A stretch of DNA of 64,000 nucleotides from Rhodospirillaceae bacterium UBA1479. Its GTDB lineage: Bacteria; Pseudomonadota; Alphaproteobacteria; Rhodospirillales; Casp-alpha2. The position numbers and the translations under genes were made by a program. Shown one piece after another: positions 61,349 to 64,000 of this stretch (positions are counted from its first letter, which is position 1; each line of letters opens with the position of its first letter). The DNA lies in assembly GCA_002325375.1 (NCBI GenBank), contig DCRZ01000001.1:62001-126000 (forward strand), given 5' to 3'. The notes below the pieces were generated by a model. That model saw only the letters and a list, made by a program, of their open reading frames with translations. It was not told where the DNA came from and did no database searches.

Positions 61349-61933
61349 ATGACCACCTTGATCCTCGCCATCGTCATCGGCGGTGCCTTCGGTTTCGTGT
61401 TGGACCGTATCGGTGCCACCAACCCGAATTTCATCATCGGCATGCTGCGGTTGAGCAATCTTCATCTGATGAAGACCATCTTCCTGGCCATCGGCACGGC
61501 CTCGGTCCTGCTTTACGCCGGGTTGATGCTGGGGTTCGTCGATCCCGGACACCTTGACGTCAAGGACGCCTATTGGGGTGTGTTCATCGGCGGTCTGCTG
61601 CTGGGGCTTGGCTTCGCCGTGTCCGGGTATTGCCCCGGCACCGGCCTTGCCGCCGCCGCCACGGGCCGGTGGGACGGGGTTGTTTTCGTCCTTGGCGGAT
61701 TGGCCGGGGCGGGCGCCTACATGGCGACCTACGCCTGGGTCAAATCGACCGGTGTACTGGACCACGTATTGGGTGGGAAAGCGACCCTGGGGCCGCTTTC
61801 CGGCACCGACTATCCGGCCGTGCTGGACAGTGTCCCTGGCGAATGGATCGGTCTTGCCCTGGGTGCCTTCTTCATCGCCGTCGCGGCACTGCTGCCCGGG
61901 CGCCTGCGCGCCGGCCCGCCACAAGCGGACTGA
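61349..61933 (+). CDS. YeeE/YedE family membrane protein, second half
   Basis: 194 residues with about five membrane segments. GYCPGTGLAAAATGR (near residue 92) is the second conserved Cys block of the family. It starts 3 nt after the preceding half-protein, so the two are translated together. Likely a sulfur-compound channel or transporter under the Crp/Fnr regulator. Confidence 0.86.
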   Translation: MTTLILAIVIGGAFGFVLDRIGATNPNFIIGMLRLSNLHLMKTIFLAIGTASVLLYAGLMLGFVDPGHLDVKDAYWGVFIGGLLLGLGFAVSGYCPGTGLAAAATGRWDGVVFVLGGLAGAGAYMATYAWVKSTGVLDHVLGGKATLGPLSGTDYPAVLDSVPGEWIGLALGAFFIAVAALLPGRLRAGPPQAD

Positions 61934-61964
61934 CGCGGGGGCTCCCGAAGACGGCAGACCTGGA

Positions 61965-62393
61965 CTAGGCGAATTCGACCAGGGTCAGTTCGAACGTCAA
62001 CGCTTTGCCCGCCAGGGGATGGTTGGCGTCCAGCGTCACGTCCTCGTCGTTGAATTCAAGCACAACCAAGTGCATCGGATTGCCCGTCTCGTTTGTCGCT
62101 TCCAGGACGGCGCCGACTTCCAACGGAATTTCCGCCGGAATGGTGCCGCGCGCCACGGTTTGGACCAGGTCCGGATTGTGGTCGCCGAAGGCGTCGTCGG
62201 GCTCCAGGGTGACTTTTTTCGTATCGCCCTCAGCCATGCCGGCCAAGGCGGCCTCTACTCCGGGAAGGATCTGGCCGCCGCCCAGGGTGACTTCCATGGG
62301 CGCGCGGTCTTTCGAGGTGTCGAAGGTCGTGCCGTCATCCAGGGTTCCCGTATAGTGGACACGCAGGGTATCCCCGGTCGCTGCTTGCTTCAT
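61965..62393 (-). CDS. FKBP-type peptidyl-prolyl isomerase (SlyD-like)
   Basis: 142 residues. FKBP landmarks: VHYTGTLDDGTTFDTS, GGGQILPGVEAALAGMAEGDTKKVTLEPDDAFGDHNPDLVQTV and the late HPLAGKALTFELTLVEF. The insert-in-flap makes it SlyD-like, but it lacks the His-rich tail of E. coli SlyD. Cytoplasmic folding helper. The next 209 nt upstream show no clear feature. Confidence 0.9.
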   Translation of the reverse strand: MKQAATGDTLRVHYTGTLDDGTTFDTSKDRAPMEVTLGGGQILPGVEAALAGMAEGDTKKVTLEPDDAFGDHNPDLVQTVARGTIPAEIPLEVGAVLEATNETGNPMHLVVLEFNDEDVTLDANHPLAGKALTFELTLVEFA

Positions 62394-62602
62394 TTGTTCG
62401 CTTCCTTTTCGTTGTCATCGGCTTCAACAGAACGTCACCAAGCAACGAGACTTCGAGACGACGGTGGACAAGCCACGCGTACTCAGAGCGGACCAATTGA
62501 AGAATCCGCCCAAGGGTACAAGGGGAGACCCAAGAGGGAAACCCTTAACCCGGGGAAAAGTTCAGCAATTGAATGGGATACCGGCGGGGTTGAGGGGAAA
62601 AA

Positions 62603-63307
62603 TCAGGGTTCGACGGGCCTGCCGCCCTTGACCACGGGGCCGGTCCGGGCCGGCGGCGCCAGCGGGAAGCGGCGCCCGAACGTCTCGAAATAGAGCGCAT
62701 GATTGGGGCCTTCTCCGACGGCGCGCAGGCGGCGGCGGAACTCGGCCTCGTCAATGCCGTCGGGCAGGTGGCAGAGGGCGTCGAAATCCTTCTTCGACCA
62801 GGCGGGCCCCGACCACTGAGCATCGAGATGGGGCAGGGGGCCGTCGACCGTCAACAGGTCCGGGGCCATGCGCGTGAGCAATCCCGTGACCAGATCGCGC
62901 GCCAGGGTTTCCAAGGCCAGGCGGTCCATGGCGGGCGTGATGGCGGCCTCGTCGACGGCGACGATGGGGCCGGCGTCGATCTCCATGGTCAGTTCGTGCA
63001 GGGTCGCCCCGAAGCGGTCCAGCCCTTCATACAAGGCGAATACCGAAGGATAGATCCCGCGCACCCAGGGCGGACCGGGGTGGACGTTGTAGGACGGGCC
63101 GGGCAGGCGGTCCAGTACCGCCTCGGGCACGATCACGTCGGAGCAGAAGGCGACCAGGCGCAAGTCGGTGGCGGGGGCTGCCGTGGCCTGTTCCAGTTCG
63201 GCGCGGCTGCTGACGCCCTGGATGCGCGCATCAGGTGCTGCGTCCCGGAATATCCGGGTCAAGCCCGGCAGTTCGTCGGCGTCGGCCAGCAGCAGGATGT
63301 GTTTCAT
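62603..63307 (-). CDS. Formyltransferase-family protein
   Basis: 234 residues, glycinamide- or methionyl-tRNA formyltransferase-like fold. NVHPGPPWVRGIYPSVFALYEG carries the Asn-His pair and MEIDAGPIVAVDEA the Asp of the catalytic set. The usual C-terminal tRNA-binding domain is missing, so it probably formylates a small molecule or sugar. It is 20 nt downstream of the MBL hydrolase gene's start side and in the same direction. Confidence 0.82.
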   Translation of the reverse strand: MKHILLLADADELPGLTRIFRDAAPDARIQGVSSRAELEQATAAPATDLRLVAFCSDVIVPEAVLDRLPGPSYNVHPGPPWVRGIYPSVFALYEGLDRFGATLHELTMEIDAGPIVAVDEAAITPAMDRLALETLARDLVTGLLTRMAPDLLTVDGPLPHLDAQWSGPAWSKKDFDALCHLPDGIDEAEFRRRLRAVGEGPNHALYFETFGRRFPLAPPARTGPVVKGGRPVEP

Positions 63308-63327
63308 TGCCGCAGGCCCGTCCGATA

Positions 63328-63984
63328 TCAGCCGGTGTTCCGCGCGAACAGGCGGTCGGCGACGTAGGGATTGCTTTCCCGTTCATGCCCGAAGGTCGAC
63401 AGCGACCCGTGGCCGGGCACGAAGGTGACGTCGTCGCCGAGCGGGAACAGGTTTTCGCGGATGGACCGAATCAGGGTGTCGAAATCGCCGCGCGGAAAGT
63501 CGGAACGACCGATGGAGCCTTGGAACAGCACGTCGCCGACGAAGGCGACGCGCTCACCCGCATGAAAAAATACGACGTGGCCGGGTGTATGCCCCGGACA
63601 ATGCAGCACGTCGAAGGTCTGCTCGCCGACGGTGCAGGTGTCACCCTGGTCGAGCCAGCGGTCGGGCGTGAAGGCCCGCAATTCGCCGAACCCGTATTCC
63701 CGGCCCTGGGTCGGCAATTGGTCGATCCAGAACTTGTCTTCCGGGTGCGGCCCTTCGATGGGCAGGCCGAATTCCTCGGCCAGATCGGCAACGGCGCCCG
63801 CATGGTCGAGATGGCCGTGAGTGACCAGAATCTTCTCCAGCGTCACGCCGGCTTCGTCCACAGCGGCCTTCAGGCGATCGACCTCGCCGCCGGGGTCGAC
63901 CAAGGCCGCTTTCATGGTGTTTTCACACCACACCAGGGAACAGTTCTGCTGCAACGGGGTGACGGGGATGACGGCGGCTTTCAT
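63328..63984 (-). CDS. MBL-fold hydrolase, glyoxalase II-like (YcbL subgroup)
   Basis: 218 residues. Metal motif THGHLDHAGAVADLAEEFG, later CPGHTPGH, FVGDVLFQGSIGRSDFPRGD and PGHG. This follows the YcbL-type glyoxalase II subgroup, which hydrolyses S-lactoylglutathione-like thioesters. The ATG is 17 nt from the window end on this strand, so upstream context is not visible. Confidence 0.88.
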   Translation of the reverse strand: MKAAVIPVTPLQQNCSLVWCENTMKAALVDPGGEVDRLKAAVDEAGVTLEKILVTHGHLDHAGAVADLAEEFGLPIEGPHPEDKFWIDQLPTQGREYGFGELRAFTPDRWLDQGDTCTVGEQTFDVLHCPGHTPGHVVFFHAGERVAFVGDVLFQGSIGRSDFPRGDFDTLIRSIRENLFPLGDDVTFVPGHGSLSTFGHERESNPYVADRLFARNTG

Positions 63985-64000
63985 ATTAACCTATTGAATT

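Overview
The window is high-GC DNA dense with genes, and its gene families (TauD, BadI-type hydrolase, CaiB transferases, imelysin iron operon, PtxD) and codon use suggest an alphaproteobacterium, probably of the Rhodospirillales. No rRNA, complete tRNA, CRISPR array, integrase or transposase was recognised. All calls come from reading the sequence and from memory of protein families; no database search was run.

Region 1 (1-16193) is a peptide natural-product locus. Two divergent genes encode Nif11/NHLP-type leader peptides whose leaders end in nearly the same sequence (FELELVAAG) and carry tiny cores of 14 and 10 residues. To the left is a fused C39-peptidase/ABC/ABC exporter that runs off the window edge. 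To the right are an AraC regulator, an HlyD adaptor, a C39-peptidase ABC transporter, its partner ABC ATPase, a cyclic-nucleotide-binding protein and an 1119-residue FAAL-ACP-condensation protein. The sequence suggests a ribosomal peptide that is cut, exported and perhaps fatty-acylated by an NRPS-like enzyme. This is the best candidate for an undescribed system.

Region 2 (16190-26162) is a CoA-thioester catabolic locus: MmgE/PrpD, a fused CaiB transferase, an OYE reductase, two IclR regulators, an enoyl-CoA hydratase, an acyl-CoA dehydrogenase with Asp at the usual Glu position, and a BadI-like ring-opening hydrolase. Three copies of an ATTCY-N7-RGAAT motif lie in front of its operons. It ends near a 21-bp copy of the 3' end of initiator tRNA followed by a strong terminator, which looks like the scar or right end of an integrated island.

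Region 3 (26163-33516) holds gene remnants, an AraC regulator, a secreted Cys-rich plus tectonin-repeat protein, a TauD dioxygenase, a TetR regulator and an FAH-family hydrolase with a 32-bp near-perfect operator palindrome.

Region 4 (33631-41491) is iron-related: bfd with a Fur-like box, and a minus-strand run of DUF2325, an unknown protein, imelysin, di-heme oxidoreductase, a second imelysin and DUF1513, with a Fur-like box in front.

Region 5 (41743-64000) is mostly ordinary metabolism: LysR and nitronate monooxygenase, OYE and ArsR, DsbA, CoA transferase and SDR, twin MBL-fold hydrolases divergent from a PtxD-like phosphite dehydrogenase with a LysR gene, a benzoylformate-decarboxylase-like enzyme, UbiX, an HDAC-like deacetylase, MFS, Na/Pi transporter, a Crp/Fnr regulator with a DUF2892/YeeE-YedE sulfur cluster, FKBP, a formyltransferase and a glyoxalase II-like hydrolase.
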